50,728 nucleotides of DNA from Paraburkholderia caffeinitolerans (GCF_902859945.1 NZ_CADIKL010000053.1:1-50728), one strand, 5' to 3'; numbered from the stretch's first letter, positions 41,418 through 50,534 are shown. Program-made: numbers and translations. The notes: generated by a model not told the origin, from the sequence alone.

Positions 41418-43687
41418 AGCGCTACGACGATCAAAACGGGCTCCAGGCCGCGCCCGCTTCGGGCAGCCGCCGCCGCTTTCTGCAAACGAGCGCCGCGCTC
41501 GCGGGCGGGCTGCTGCTGGAAATCGGCGGCGCGGGCATCAGCGTCGCGCAAGCGGCCACCGTCGGCGACAGCACCGCGGGCCGCTTCGCGCCGAACGCAT
41601 GGGTGCGCATTGCGCCGGACGGCCAGATCTTTCTGGTCTGCCATAAATACGACAGCGGCACTGGCGTGAAGAACGCACTCGGCATGCTGCTCGCCGATGA
41701 ACTCGACGCCGACTGGTCCCAGGTACGGATCATCCAGCCCGACGATCCGCTCGCGGCAGTCTATATACAGAAGCTGTGGGGCATGCACGCGACCGGCGGC
41801 AGCACCAGCGTGTCGTGGCAATGGGAGCCGCTCAGGCGTGCCGGCGCGACGGCGCGCGCGATGCTGGTCGCCGAAGCCGCGCAGCGCTGGTCCGTCGATC
41901 CGTCGACGTGCCAGACCGCGAACAGCGAAGTGATCCACCCCGCGAGCGGACGCCGCTTCAACTACGGCGAACTCGCCACCGCCGCCGCCACGCGCCCGGC
42001 GCCGCAACAGGTCACGCTCAAGCGCCCCGATCAATTCGTGCTGATCGGCAAGCCGCGCCGCAGCTATCGCGTGGTCGACAAGCTCACGGGCCGCGCGCAA
42101 TACGCAATCGATCTGCAACTGCCCGGCATGCTCACGGCGATCGTGATCCATCCGCCCGTCGTCAATGCGAAGGTGAAGTCGTTCAACGCCGCCGAGGTGA
42201 AAGCGCTGCCCGGCGTGCGCGACGTGTTCGCGCTCGACATTCCCGAGGTGATCGCGCATTTCCGGCCCGATCATGCGCCCTCGCGCGTCGCGAACGGCGC
42301 GTGCCAGCCCGGCGTCGCGATCGTCGCCGATCAGTTCTGGAGCGCGCAGCGCGCACGCAAGGTGCTGAAGGTCGAGTGGGAGAACAGCGATCTCGCCAAC
42401 TTCAGCTCGGACGCCGCGATCCGCGAGATGACCGAACACGTCGACGACCCCGGCAAGCAATCGAACGGCAAAGGCGATGCGAAAGCCGCATTCGCACAAG
42501 CCGCGCGCGTGGTCGAGGCGGTGTACACGATGCCGTACAAAGCGCACGCGCAGATGGAGCCGCTCAGCATCGTCGCGTGGGTAAAGCCCGATTCGGTCGA
42601 CTATTGGGGCGGCCTGCAGGTGCCGTCGCGCTGCGCGCAAGCGGCCGAAACGATTGCAGGCGTGCCGCGCGACAAAGTCCGCATCCATCTGACCGAAGCC
42701 GGCGGCAGCTTCGGCGCGCGCGAAGGCCTGCATCAGGTCCTTGAAGTCACCGCGATCTCGAAGCGCGTCGGCAAGCCCATCAAGCTGCTGTACAGCCGCG
42801 AGGACGATATTCGCGGCACGTTCTATCAGAGCGCGAGCGTGCACAAGGCACGCGTCGCGCTCGACGCGAGCGGCCACGTGACGGGCTTCAGCCTGCGCGC
42901 GGTCGTGCCGTCGATCAAGGAACCCGACGACCCCGGCTTTCTCGCGAAATTCCCGGTCGACCCGAGCTGCACCGAAAGCATGCGCGCGGACTTCCATTAC
43001 GACATGCCGGCGCTCGATCTAGCATGGGTGCGCCACGAACCCGGTTTCCCGATCTGGTGGTGGCGCGCGGTCAGCTTCGTGCCCAATGTGTTCGCGATCG
43101 AAAGCGCGGTCGACGAGACCGCGCATGCGGTGGGCCAGGACCCCATCGCCTATCGCAGCACGATGCTCGCGAGCCGGCCCGAATTGCGCGCGGTGCTCGA
43201 ACGCGCGGCGACGCTCGCGCAATGGACGCCCCAAACGATTCACGACGCGGACGGCACGCGGCGCGGCATGGGCGTCGCGATCTACAACGGCTACGAGAGC
43301 TTCATCGCCATCGTCGCGGAAGTCGCGGTGAAGGACAACACGATCGCGGTACGCAAGGTCACCTGCGTGGTCGATTGCGGCATCGCCGTGGATCCGGGCT
43401 CGGTGCACCAGCAACTAGCGGGCGGTATTCACTGGGGCGTGAGCACCGCGCTCATGAACGCTGTGCACATCGAAAACGGCCAGGTCCGCGAGAGCAACTT
43501 CCACGACTACCCGGTGCTGCGCATCCATGAAGCGCCCGTCGTGCAGATCGAACTGATGCCGCCGACCGACCGCAAGCCGGGCGGTATCGGCGAACTTTCG
43601 AATCCGCCTGTCGTGCCGGCCATCGGCAACGCGATCTTCGCGGCGACCGGGCAGCGGCTGCGCGCGACGCCGTTCGCGCTTGCGTGA
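41414..43687 (+). CDS. Molybdenum hydroxylase large subunit, isoquinoline 1-oxidoreductase type, Tat-exported
   Basis: The 757-residue molybdopterin subunit has a twin-arginine signal SRRRFLQ (18-24) followed by a hydrophobic stretch. Family motifs are GGSFGARE (molybdenum pocket), ARVANGACQPGVAIVADQFWSA-type linker elements and the C-terminal GGIGELSNPPVVPAIGNA with the catalytic glutamate. This two-subunit layout without a FAD subunit matches IorAB-like enzymes that hydroxylate N-heterocycles or oxidise aldehydes in the periplasm and pass electrons to the respiratory chain. The substrate is not fixed; the adjacent NCS2 permease suggests a purine/pyrimidine-like or other N-heterocyclic compound. 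Confidence 0.93.
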   Translation: MKRYDDQNGLQAAPASGSRRRFLQTSAALAGGLLLEIGGAGISVAQAATVGDSTAGRFAPNAWVRIAPDGQIFLVCHKYDSGTGVKNALGMLLADELDADWSQVRIIQPDDPLAAVYIQKLWGMHATGGSTSVSWQWEPLRRAGATARAMLVAEAAQRWSVDPSTCQTANSEVIHPASGRRFNYGELATAAATRPAPQQVTLKRPDQFVLIGKPRRSYRVVDKLTGRAQYAIDLQLPGMLTAIVIHPPVVNAKVKSFNAAEVKALPGVRDVFALDIPEVIAHFRPDHAPSRVANGACQPGVAIVADQFWSAQRARKVLKVEWENSDLANFSSDAAIREMTEHVDDPGKQSNGKGDAKAAFAQAARVVEAVYTMPYKAHAQMEPLSIVAWVKPDSVDYWGGLQVPSRCAQAAETIAGVPRDKVRIHLTEAGGSFGAREGLHQVLEVTAISKRVGKPIKLLYSREDDIRGTFYQSASVHKARVALDASGHVTGFSLRAVVPSIKEPDDPGFLAKFPVDPSCTESMRADFHYDMPALDLAWVRHEPGFPIWWWRAVSFVPNVFAIESAVDETAHAVGQDPIAYRSTMLASRPELRAVLERAATLAQWTPQTIHDADGTRRGMGVAIYNGYESFIAIVAEVAVKDNTIAVRKVTCVVDCGIAVDPGSVHQQLAGGIHWGVSTALMNAVHIENGQVRESNFHDYPVLRIHEAPVVQIELMPPTDRKPGGIGELSNPPVVPAIGNAIFAATGQRLRATPFALA

Positions 43688-43695
43688 GCCTGAAA

Positions 43696-43755
43696 GAATC
43701 CGCTCGAATCCGCCTGAACCTGCCTGACCCTGCTTGAATCCGCTTAAACCTACTA
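43696..43755 (+). repeat. Six degenerate 10-bp tandem units
   Basis: Between the hydroxylase stop and the permease ribosome-binding site, six consecutive 10-bp units follow the theme GAATCCGCYT (GAATCCGCTC, GAATCCGCCT, GAACCTGCCT, GACCCTGCTT, GAATCCGCTT, AAACCTACTA). The period is about one helical turn. Function unknown; it may be slippage-derived. Confidence 0.8.
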
Positions 43756-43775
43756 CACAGCAAGGAGACAACCCG

Positions 43776-45152
43776 ATGTCCGCAGAACTCGATTCGGTAC
43801 GACGCGAAATCGCTCCCGTCGACAGCGTGCCCAAACCGCCGCTGCTCGTAATGCTGGGCCTGCAGCACGTGCTCGTGATGTATATCGGCGCGGTGGCGGT
43901 GCCGATGATCATCGCAAGTGCGCTCAAGCTGCCGAAGGAGTCGATCGCGGTGCTCATCAACGCGGACCTGTTCACCTGCGGGATCGCGACAATCTTGCAG
44001 TCGGGCGGCATCTGGCGCTTCGGCGTGCGCATGCCCGTCATGCAGGGCGTTGCGTTCAGCGCGGTGCCGCCGATTCTCGTGATCGCGACCGCGCCCGGGC
44101 TCGGGCTGACCGCCGTGATTGGCGCGGTGATGGCGGGCGGCGTGATCACGATGCTGCTCTCGCCGGTGTTCGGCAGACTCGTGAAGTTCTTTCCGCCTAT
44201 CGTGGGCGGCTCGATCGTGATGGTCGTGGGGCTGTCGCTGTTCCCGGTGGGCGTGAATTGGATCGGCGGCGGCAAGGGCTCGCCCGATTTCGGCGCGCCG
44301 CAAAATCTCGCGCTCGCGGCTTTCGTGTTCGTGATGATCCTCGCCATCAACCGCTGGCTCAAGGGCTTCTGGTCGAACGTTTCGGTGCTGCTGGCGCTCG
44401 CGATCGGCATGATTGTCGCGATCCCGCTCGGCATGGTCAATTTCCATGGCGTGGCCGAGGCGCCGCTGGTCGACATGATCCAGCCATTTTACTTCGGCAT
44501 GCCAATCTTCGATCCGATCGCGGTGGCTACCATCGTCGTGGTGATGGTGATTGTCATGATCGAGTCGATGGGTCTCTTTATCGCGACCGGCGACGTAGTC
44601 GACAAGAAGCTCACCTCGGCCGACATGACGAGCGGGCTGCGCGCGAACGGCCTCGCGAGCGTCATCGGCGGGATTTTCAACGGCTTCCCGTACACGATCT
44701 ATAGCCAGAACATCGGCCTGCTCGTCGTGACCGGCGTGAAAAGCCGCTGGGTGGCAGTGGCCGCGGGCGTGATCCTGTGCCTGCTCGGGTTGCTGCCGAA
44801 GCTCGCGACCATCGTCGCTTCGGTGCCGCTGCCGGCACTCGGCGGCGCCGCGCTGTTCATGTTCGGCGTGGTGACGTCGACCGGCGTGAAGACGCTTTCG
44901 CGCGTGGATTTCGAAACCAGCCGCCGCAATGTCTATATCGTCTCGGCCACGCTTGCGGTTTCGTTGCTGCCGACCTTTTCGCCCGCGCTGTTCGCGAAGC
45001 TGCCCGGCGCGATCCAGCCGATCCTGCACAGCAGCATCCTGCTCGCCTGCGTGACCTCCGTCGGGCTGAACCTGCTGTTCAACGGCATCCCGAAGGGCGA
45101 CCCGCACGCCCATTCCGAACAGGATCCGTCGCTGGTTCTGGCCAAGCACTAA
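43776..45152 (+). CDS. NCS2 family permease (uracil/xanthine type)
   Basis: The 458-residue transporter with about 12-14 helices belongs to the nucleobase:cation symporter 2 family. The NCS2 signature QNIGLLVVTGVKSR is visible, as are LGLQHVLVMYIGAVAVP near the N-terminus and the conserved GLFIATGDVVDKK region. Family members import xanthine, urate or uracil with H+ or Na+. ATG 43776 follows AAGGAGA; the upstream in-frame codon at 43734 has no site. It is cotranscribed, or nearly so, with the molybdenum hydroxylase, so it may bring in that enzyme's substrate or product. Confidence 0.94.
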   Translation: MSAELDSVRREIAPVDSVPKPPLLVMLGLQHVLVMYIGAVAVPMIIASALKLPKESIAVLINADLFTCGIATILQSGGIWRFGVRMPVMQGVAFSAVPPILVIATAPGLGLTAVIGAVMAGGVITMLLSPVFGRLVKFFPPIVGGSIVMVVGLSLFPVGVNWIGGGKGSPDFGAPQNLALAAFVFVMILAINRWLKGFWSNVSVLLALAIGMIVAIPLGMVNFHGVAEAPLVDMIQPFYFGMPIFDPIAVATIVVVMVIVMIESMGLFIATGDVVDKKLTSADMTSGLRANGLASVIGGIFNGFPYTIYSQNIGLLVVTGVKSRWVAVAAGVILCLLGLLPKLATIVASVPLPALGGAALFMFGVVTSTGVKTLSRVDFETSRRNVYIVSATLAVSLLPTFSPALFAKLPGAIQPILHSSILLACVTSVGLNLLFNGIPKGDPHAHSEQDPSLVLAKH

Positions 45153-45160
45153 GCTAACCT

Positions 45161-45188
45161 CGCGCGGCCGCCTTGTAGCGGCCGCGCG
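45161..45188 (+). terminator. GC-rich hairpin after the permease
   Basis: CGCGCGGCCGC (45161-45171) and GCGGCCGCGCG (45178-45188) form a perfect 11-bp stem with a 6-nt loop, 8 nt past the stop. There is no T tract; it may act as a pause or stability hairpin ahead of the terminator at 45232-45260. Confidence 0.6.
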
Positions 45189-45231
45189 GATGATCGTCTC
45201 CAGTGCCCACGCCTCCTGTGAACGCACTGTT

Positions 45232-45260
45232 CGGCCCTTGCCTTGCGAGGGCCGTTTTTT
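45232..45260 (+). terminator. Rho-independent terminator of the molybdenum hydroxylase/permease operon
   Basis: CGGCCCT (45232-45238) pairs with AGGGCCG (45248-45254) and is followed by six T residues (45255-45260). The T tract runs into the last codons of the convergent cupin gene. Confidence 0.88.
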
Positions 45261-45651
45261 ATTCCGGTGTTTGCGCTTGCGGCTCAGCCGCCTTCTGCGC
45301 ATACGAAACGAAGACTTTGCGGCACGGCTCCACGACTTCCCAGGTGCCCTGAAAACCCGGCGGAATCACGAAGCGGTCGCCCGCGCGCAGCACCTTCTCC
45401 CCGCCGTGCGCATCGCGCACCACGCACACGCCGCTGAGCATCTCGCAGTACTCCGCCTCGTCGTAATCGACGGTCCACAGCCCCTCGGTGCTCTCCCAGA
45501 AGCCGCAACTGAATTGCCCGCACGGACTCAGGAACCGGTGCTTGAGCGTCTGAACGGGATTGCCCGCGAGCAGCAGCCCGCGCGGAACCCGGTATTGAGT
45601 GACTTCGCCCTCGTCCTTCATGAGGTCGACGATATGCGCGACGTTAAGCAT
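45259..45651 (-). CDS. Cupin domain protein of the polyamine cluster
   Basis: The 130-residue single cupin of the cupin_3/DUF861 type has the core YDEAEYCEMLSGVCVVRD and KVLRAGDRFVIPPGFQGTWEV, and a short N-terminal region. ATG 45649-45651 follows GGAGAAAG. Cupins of this kind frequently accompany PuuB-type oxidoreductases and polyamine ABC transporters, as here. Its catalytic role, if any, is unknown. Confidence 0.85.
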   Translation of the reverse strand: MLNVAHIVDLMKDEGEVTQYRVPRGLLLAGNPVQTLKHRFLSPCGQFSCGFWESTEGLWTVDYDEAEYCEMLSGVCVVRDAHGGEKVLRAGDRFVIPPGFQGTWEVVEPCRKVFVSYAQKAAEPQAQTPE

Positions 45652-45726
45652 CTTCTTTCTCCAAACTAGACTACGTTAAAACTGGCGGCGCAAAAGCGAA
45701 CGCTAGCCCGCGCGCGCCGCTTCCAT

Positions 45727-47019
45727 TCACAGTGCGTCCTGCATCGCGTTCCAGGTCATGGCGAGCGCGAACATCGGCTTGCGCAGCAGCGTACCGCCCG
45801 GAAAATCGCGGTGCCTGATCTTGCCGAACAGATCGAAGCGCGCCGCCTGCGCGTCGATAGCCTCGGCGATCAACTTGCCCGCAAGCGCCGTGACGTTCAC
45901 GCCATGCCCCGAAAAACCCTGTGCGAAATACACGTCCGGCTCGATGCGGCCGAAATGCGGGGCGAGATTCATGGTCGCGTCGATGAGGCCACCCCACGCG
46001 TAGTCGATCTTCACGTCAGCTAGCTGCGGGAACGTCTTCAGCATGTCCCGCCGCATGGCCTCGCCGATCCCGTCCGGCAGGCGCGTCGAGCTGCTGGCGC
46101 GACCGCCCCATAGCAATCGCCCGTCGGCGGACAGCCGGAAGTATTCGAGCGCGTGATTGCAGTCGCAGATTGCCGCGTTGGCGGGCATCAGCGCACGCGC
46201 CCGCTCCTCGCCGAGTGGTTCGGTCGCAACGACGTAGGTCGCCACCGGCAAGATCTTGCGCGCCACGTCGGGCGCGAGTTGACCTAGCCATGCGTTGCAG
46301 GCAAGCACGACATAGCGGGCCTCCACCTTGCCGTTACCGCACTGAACCTCGTGCCCAGCGGCGGTTTTCTTCAAGGAAATTGCACAGGTATCCTCATAAA
46401 TCCTCACACCTGCCCCGCGCGCCGCGCGCGCGAGCCCGAGCGCGTAATTGAGCGGATGCAGGTGGCCGCTATCCGCGTGATAGAGGCCGCCCAAGTAGCG
46501 CTGCGAGTCGACGTACCGCCCCAGATCTTCCCGCTCAACGTAATGGCAATCGCGATAACCGAAGCGCGACGCCAGTTCGTCGCGCCGGGCGCGCAACTCG
46601 TCGACATGGCGCGGTTTGTTGGCCGCGCTCAGAAAGCCCATCCTGAGATCGCAGTCGATGCGATACCGCTCGATCTGCTCGCGCACGATGTTGACGGACT
46701 CCACCCCCATGTCCCAGATACGCCGGACGTCTTCTTGCGGCATGTATTTGGCGAAGGTGTCGATACCGCACGAGTAGCCGGCGATCAACTGGCCGCCGTT
46801 GCGTCCGCTCGCACCCCAACCGATCTTCGACGCTTCGAGCAGCGCGACCGAGTAGCCGCGCGCGGCCAGGTTGAGCGCCGAGCACAGGCCGGTGAAGCCG
46901 CCGCCGACGACGCAGACGTCCGCGCGCACGTGGCCGGCAAGCGGCGCGTGGCGCGGCGCGTCATGGGCGCTCGCAGCGTAGTACGAGGGGACGTGTGATT
47001 GTTGCGTGAATTTGAGCAT
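45727..47019 (-). CDS. FAD-dependent oxidoreductase, gamma-glutamylputrescine oxidase-like
   Basis: The 430-residue DAO-fold flavoprotein has the dinucleotide motif VCVVGGGFTGLCSALNLAARGYSVALLEA, the GWGASGRNGGQLIAGYS signature of PuuB/OrdL-like enzymes and the C-terminal FAD motif VYFAQGFSGHGVNVTALAGKLIAEA. In the Puu pathway such enzymes oxidise gamma-glutamylputrescine. ATG 47017-47019 begins LKFTQQSHVPSYYAAS, the family start; the longer frame is not supported. The adjacent PotHI-like permeases support a polyamine or related amine substrate. No gamma-glutamyl synthetase is visible in the window. Confidence 0.9.
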   Translation of the reverse strand: MLKFTQQSHVPSYYAASAHDAPRHAPLAGHVRADVCVVGGGFTGLCSALNLAARGYSVALLEASKIGWGASGRNGGQLIAGYSCGIDTFAKYMPQEDVRRIWDMGVESVNIVREQIERYRIDCDLRMGFLSAANKPRHVDELRARRDELASRFGYRDCHYVEREDLGRYVDSQRYLGGLYHADSGHLHPLNYALGLARAARGAGVRIYEDTCAISLKKTAAGHEVQCGNGKVEARYVVLACNAWLGQLAPDVARKILPVATYVVATEPLGEERARALMPANAAICDCNHALEYFRLSADGRLLWGGRASSSTRLPDGIGEAMRRDMLKTFPQLADVKIDYAWGGLIDATMNLAPHFGRIEPDVYFAQGFSGHGVNVTALAGKLIAEAIDAQAARFDLFGKIRHRDFPGGTLLRKPMFALAMTWNAMQDAL

Positions 47020-47077
47020 AGGCCACGAATCGAGGCGGACGGCTTTGTCCCCGGGGGACGCTGCCGTCCAAGCTGCA

Positions 47078-48658
47078 TTAGAACGAGTAGATGAACTGCG
47101 CGCCCAACAGATCGTTCGATTTCGAATACGAACCGTCGGAATGCAGGAATACATGGTTGTTCGCCCAGTCGTGCCGGTACTCGACCTTCACGATGATCTT
47201 CTGCGTCGGGTAGAACAGCAGATCGAGGGCGACATCCTGGCGAACCGCGCCCTTGCACTCGAAGCCATAGCCGCCGCCGGCCTTCGAGTTCGCGAGACAG
47301 TCGGCGTCGATGCCAAAGCCGTTGTACGGATCCATGCCGTTGCCGTTGAGCCCGATGCCGCCGCCCCCGCCGCCGTTCTTCGTGTCCGCGAGCAGGTCGT
47401 AGCGCGCGGTCACGCCCATATGGCCCACGAGCGGCGCGTTGAACTTGCGGTGCGCGAGCAGTGAGAAGCCGTACCATTGCGCCTGGCCGCCGTTGAACGC
47501 GCCGTGCTGCTGCTGGCCATAATCGAGCTCGGCGTTGTACTGCACGTCGGCGAGCGTGTAGGTGGCGTCGGCCTCGGTGAAGAAGAACGTGCCGTACGCA
47601 CTCGGCGCCGCGCCGCCCCAGCCGTAAGACGGCGTGCCCGTGGTCGGGTTGAATGCGCTCGGCAGGGTCTGCCGGGCGATCGTGAACGAGCCGCCCACGT
47701 CGAGCGCGCTGCCGTGCAGATAATCCACGCGTGCGCTGAACGCCGGCATCTTGTTGCTGTTCGTGATGGGGTCGCCCAGCGCGTTGACGCCGGTTTGCGT
47801 CACCGCGCCCGCGGTGCGGAACTGCTCGTTGGCGAGCAGGAACTTGAACGCCCACTGGTCGCTCGTATAGTTGATGCCCGCGCCGATCGAGCTGCCCGGA
47901 TCCGAGAAGTCGAACAGCATGTTGTGCGTGAGCGTCAGCATCAGATTGGACTGCTGCATCTCATAGCCAGCCAGGCCTGGCATCAGGCCCGCCACCATCG
48001 CCCATTGCGAATTCAGCGGCACGGTCGCGAATGCGGTGTTGAGGATATTGAAGCCGCTGTCGCCGTGCTCGTTCATCATGAAGATGCCCGCGCCACGGTT
48101 CGGCATCAGCGACACCTCCACCGAAGGCGCGGTCGGCCCGACGCCGAAGGTCTTCTTGATATCGAGGTAAAGGTCGCCGATCGTGCTGTTGTAGTACTGG
48201 TACGCGTTTTCGTGATTCGCGAACAGGAACGAGGACGTTCCCTGGCCATGGTTATAGATGTACGACGGGTCGATATAACCCGTGATCGACAGACCCGCAA
48301 TCGGCCCAGTGTTGGCCGCCTCGGTGAGCGAATCCACCTTGAGCTGCTGGTTCGCCATCTGCTGCTTCATGGCGTCCACGTCGTCATTGGTCAGCTTCGC
48401 GGGCTGCGTGCCGTAGTCGGGCGAACCGGCGTCGACTACCGGCGCAGCGGCGGGCGCAGCGGCGGGCGCTACCGCCTTCGCCTGTGCAGATGCTGCCTTG
48501 CCCTGCTGCGCATTGAGTTCGTGCTTGAGCGAACGCACCTCCTTCTGCAGCGCGTCGAGCTGCTTCTGCAACGCCTGCATCTGATCGCTGCTCGGGCTAG
48601 CCACGGCAAACCCCGGCAGCGCCCCGGCCAACAACACGCCTATCAGCTTCTTCCTCAT
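47078..48658 (-). CDS. DUF3138 porin-like outer-membrane protein
   Basis: The 526-residue exported protein has a signal peptide (cleavage near AVASP), a coiled-coil stretch (about 25-55, QMQALQKQLDALQKEVRSLKHEL), an Ala/Pro linker, then a long region rich in alternating aromatic/polar strands ending in aromatic YSF. This is the plan of a beta-barrel with a periplasmic coiled coil, like OprB or phosphate-selective porins. DUF3138 is restricted to Burkholderiales as far as I know. It lies between the ABC permease genes and the FAD oxidoreductase, so it is a candidate outer-membrane channel for the same substrate. Confidence 0.82.
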   Translation of the reverse strand: MRKKLIGVLLAGALPGFAVASPSSDQMQALQKQLDALQKEVRSLKHELNAQQGKAASAQAKAVAPAAAPAAAPVVDAGSPDYGTQPAKLTNDDVDAMKQQMANQQLKVDSLTEAANTGPIAGLSITGYIDPSYIYNHGQGTSSFLFANHENAYQYYNSTIGDLYLDIKKTFGVGPTAPSVEVSLMPNRGAGIFMMNEHGDSGFNILNTAFATVPLNSQWAMVAGLMPGLAGYEMQQSNLMLTLTHNMLFDFSDPGSSIGAGINYTSDQWAFKFLLANEQFRTAGAVTQTGVNALGDPITNSNKMPAFSARVDYLHGSALDVGGSFTIARQTLPSAFNPTTGTPSYGWGGAAPSAYGTFFFTEADATYTLADVQYNAELDYGQQQHGAFNGGQAQWYGFSLLAHRKFNAPLVGHMGVTARYDLLADTKNGGGGGGIGLNGNGMDPYNGFGIDADCLANSKAGGGYGFECKGAVRQDVALDLLFYPTQKIIVKVEYRHDWANNHVFLHSDGSYSKSNDLLGAQFIYSF

Positions 48659-48714
48659 TTCCTCTGTCCCCTTATGGTTCGCCAGCCGGCGAACGTTTTG
48701 TCGTCAAACTGTCG

Positions 48715-49620
48715 TCAAACGATGCGTTCCGGGCCATGAAGCGCCGTTGGCGCGGCGGCGGGCGCACGCGTGGCGCGCGCATCGGCACTTTCGTCGAGCC
48801 TGCGCGCACGGGCCGCATGGCGGCGCTCGCGGGCGAGCATCGCGCGGTTCGCCACGACCACGCCAATCGTTACCACCGTGATGAACAAGGTCGCGAGCGC
48901 ATTCATTTCCGGATTCAAACCGAGCCGCACGCGCGAGAACACGACGAGCGGCAGCGTGGTGTAGCCGGGTCCCGAGAGGAACGCGGAGAGAATCACGTCG
49001 TCCACCGAGACCGTGAAGGACAGCAGCCAGCCGGAGACGAGCGCCTGCGCGATGAGCGGCAGCGTGATCACGCAGAAGACCTTGAAGGGCTTCGCGCCGA
49101 GATCGAGCGCGGCCTCCTCCAGCGATTTGTCGAGCTCCTTCACGCGCGACTGCACGATCACGGCCACGAACGAGAGGCAGAGCATGACGTGGCCGATCCA
49201 GATGGTGAGCAACCCGCGCTGGGCGGGCCAGTCGAACATCTGCTGCATGGCAACGAACAGCAGCAGCAGCGAGATGCCCTGAATGACCTCGGGAATCACG
49301 AGCGGCGCGCTGATCATGCCGGCGTAGAGCGTGTAGCCGCGAAAGCGACCCATGCGGGCGAGCACGAAGCCGGCCCACGTGCCGATGACCACCGAGGCCG
49401 TTGCGGTCAGCACGGCGATTTTCAGCGACAGTATGGCGGCGTTGATCAGTTCGTCATCCTGAAGGAGTGCACCGTACCAACGCACCGAGAATCCCGACCA
49501 CACCGTCACGAGCTTTGAAGCATTGAACGAGTAAACAACAAGCGAGATGATAGGGATGTACAGAAACAAGAAGCCTATCGTGAGCACGCCCGTGGAAAGG
49601 GCTCGGTTGGGCCTGATCAT
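48715..49620 (-). CDS. potI: Spermidine/putrescine-type ABC transporter permease PotI-like
   Basis: The 301-residue inner-membrane protein with six helices carries the permease EAA loop as EEAALDLGAKPFKVFCVITLPLI, the coupling helix to the ATPase. LLSFTVSVDDVILSAFLSGPGYTTLPLVVFS is characteristic of PotC/PotI. Its ATG overlaps the PotH-like stop by 4 nt. The C-terminal 40 residues (from ARERRHAARA) are polar and probably disordered. Confidence 0.93.
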   Translation of the reverse strand: MIRPNRALSTGVLTIGFLFLYIPIISLVVYSFNASKLVTVWSGFSVRWYGALLQDDELINAAILSLKIAVLTATASVVIGTWAGFVLARMGRFRGYTLYAGMISAPLVIPEVIQGISLLLLFVAMQQMFDWPAQRGLLTIWIGHVMLCLSFVAVIVQSRVKELDKSLEEAALDLGAKPFKVFCVITLPLIAQALVSGWLLSFTVSVDDVILSAFLSGPGYTTLPLVVFSRVRLGLNPEMNALATLFITVVTIGVVVANRAMLARERRHAARARRLDESADARATRAPAAAPTALHGPERIV

Positions 49621-50534
49621 TTGCCTTCCTCCAGTTCCTTGACCTGGTAGTACTGGAGCACGGCCATCGGCACGAGCAACAACAGCACCATCGTCACTGT
49701 CACGGCCGACGCCATCGGCCAGTCCATGTTGTTGAAGAACTCATCCCACATGACGCGGCCGAGCATGAGCGTGTTCGCGCCGCCAAGCAGTTCGGGAATC
49801 ACGTACTCGCCCACGGCGGGAATGAACACCAGCAAGCTGCCCGCGATAATCCCGTTCCTGGAAAGCGGTAACGTGATGCGCGTGAATGCGACCCACGGCT
49901 TCGCGCCCAGGTCGTAGGCGGCTTCGAGCAGCGTGAGGTCCATCTTCACGAGGTGCGCGTAGAGCGGCATCACCATGAAGGGCAGGTACGAATAAACCAT
50001 GCCGATATACACACCCGCGTCGCTGTGATAAAGGCGCAGCGGCGTGTGAATCAGGCCAATGGCCATGAGCGCGTGATTGAGCAGGCCGTCGTCCTTGAGA
50101 ATGCCGATCCATGCGTAGACACGAATCAGAAACGACGTCCAGAACGGCAGCATCACGCCCATCATCAGCAGGTTGCGCGTGGCCGGATTCGAGCGCGCGA
50201 TGAAGTAAGCGATCGGATAGCCGATCATCAGGCACAGCGCGGTGGAGACCGCCGCCATCTTCAACGAGCTGATATAGGTCGCCAGATAGAGGCTGTCCTG
50301 CAACAGGTACACGTAGTGCTTGAGTTGCAGCACCACGTGCACGGCGCCGTCTTGCGCCTGCAACATCGACGTATAAGGCGGAATGCCAAGCTTGAGCTCG
50401 GCGAAGCTGATCTTCAGCACGAGCAGAAACGGCAGCGCGAAGAACGCCAGCAGCCACAGATACGGCGCGCCGATAACGATCGCGCGGCCCGAGGGCAAAA
50501 AGCGCGAAAGCCCGGTGGACGAAGGAGTACTCAT
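49617..50534 (-). CDS. potH: Spermidine/putrescine-type ABC transporter permease PotH-like
   Basis: The 305-residue permease has about six helices, the PotB/PotH signature FWTSFLIRVYAWIGILKDDGLLN and the EAA loop LEAAYDLGAKPWVAFTRITLPLS. It is coupled to the PotI-like gene by an ATGA overlap and starts 13 nt after the ATPase stop. Together they form the heterodimeric membrane channel of a polyamine-type importer; the solute-binding protein is outside the window. Confidence 0.94.
   Translation of the reverse strand: MSTPSSTGLSRFLPSGRAIVIGAPYLWLLAFFALPFLLVLKISFAELKLGIPPYTSMLQAQDGAVHVVLQLKHYVYLLQDSLYLATYISSLKMAAVSTALCLMIGYPIAYFIARSNPATRNLLMMGVMLPFWTSFLIRVYAWIGILKDDGLLNHALMAIGLIHTPLRLYHSDAGVYIGMVYSYLPFMVMPLYAHLVKMDLTLLEAAYDLGAKPWVAFTRITLPLSRNGIIAGSLLVFIPAVGEYVIPELLGGANTLMLGRVMWDEFFNNMDWPMASAVTVTMVLLLLVPMAVLQYYQVKELEEGK

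Noticed and set aside
43452..45302. 616-codon open frame on the minus strand
   Set aside because: It lies opposite the NCS2 permease and is an Arg/His/Asp-rich shadow frame.
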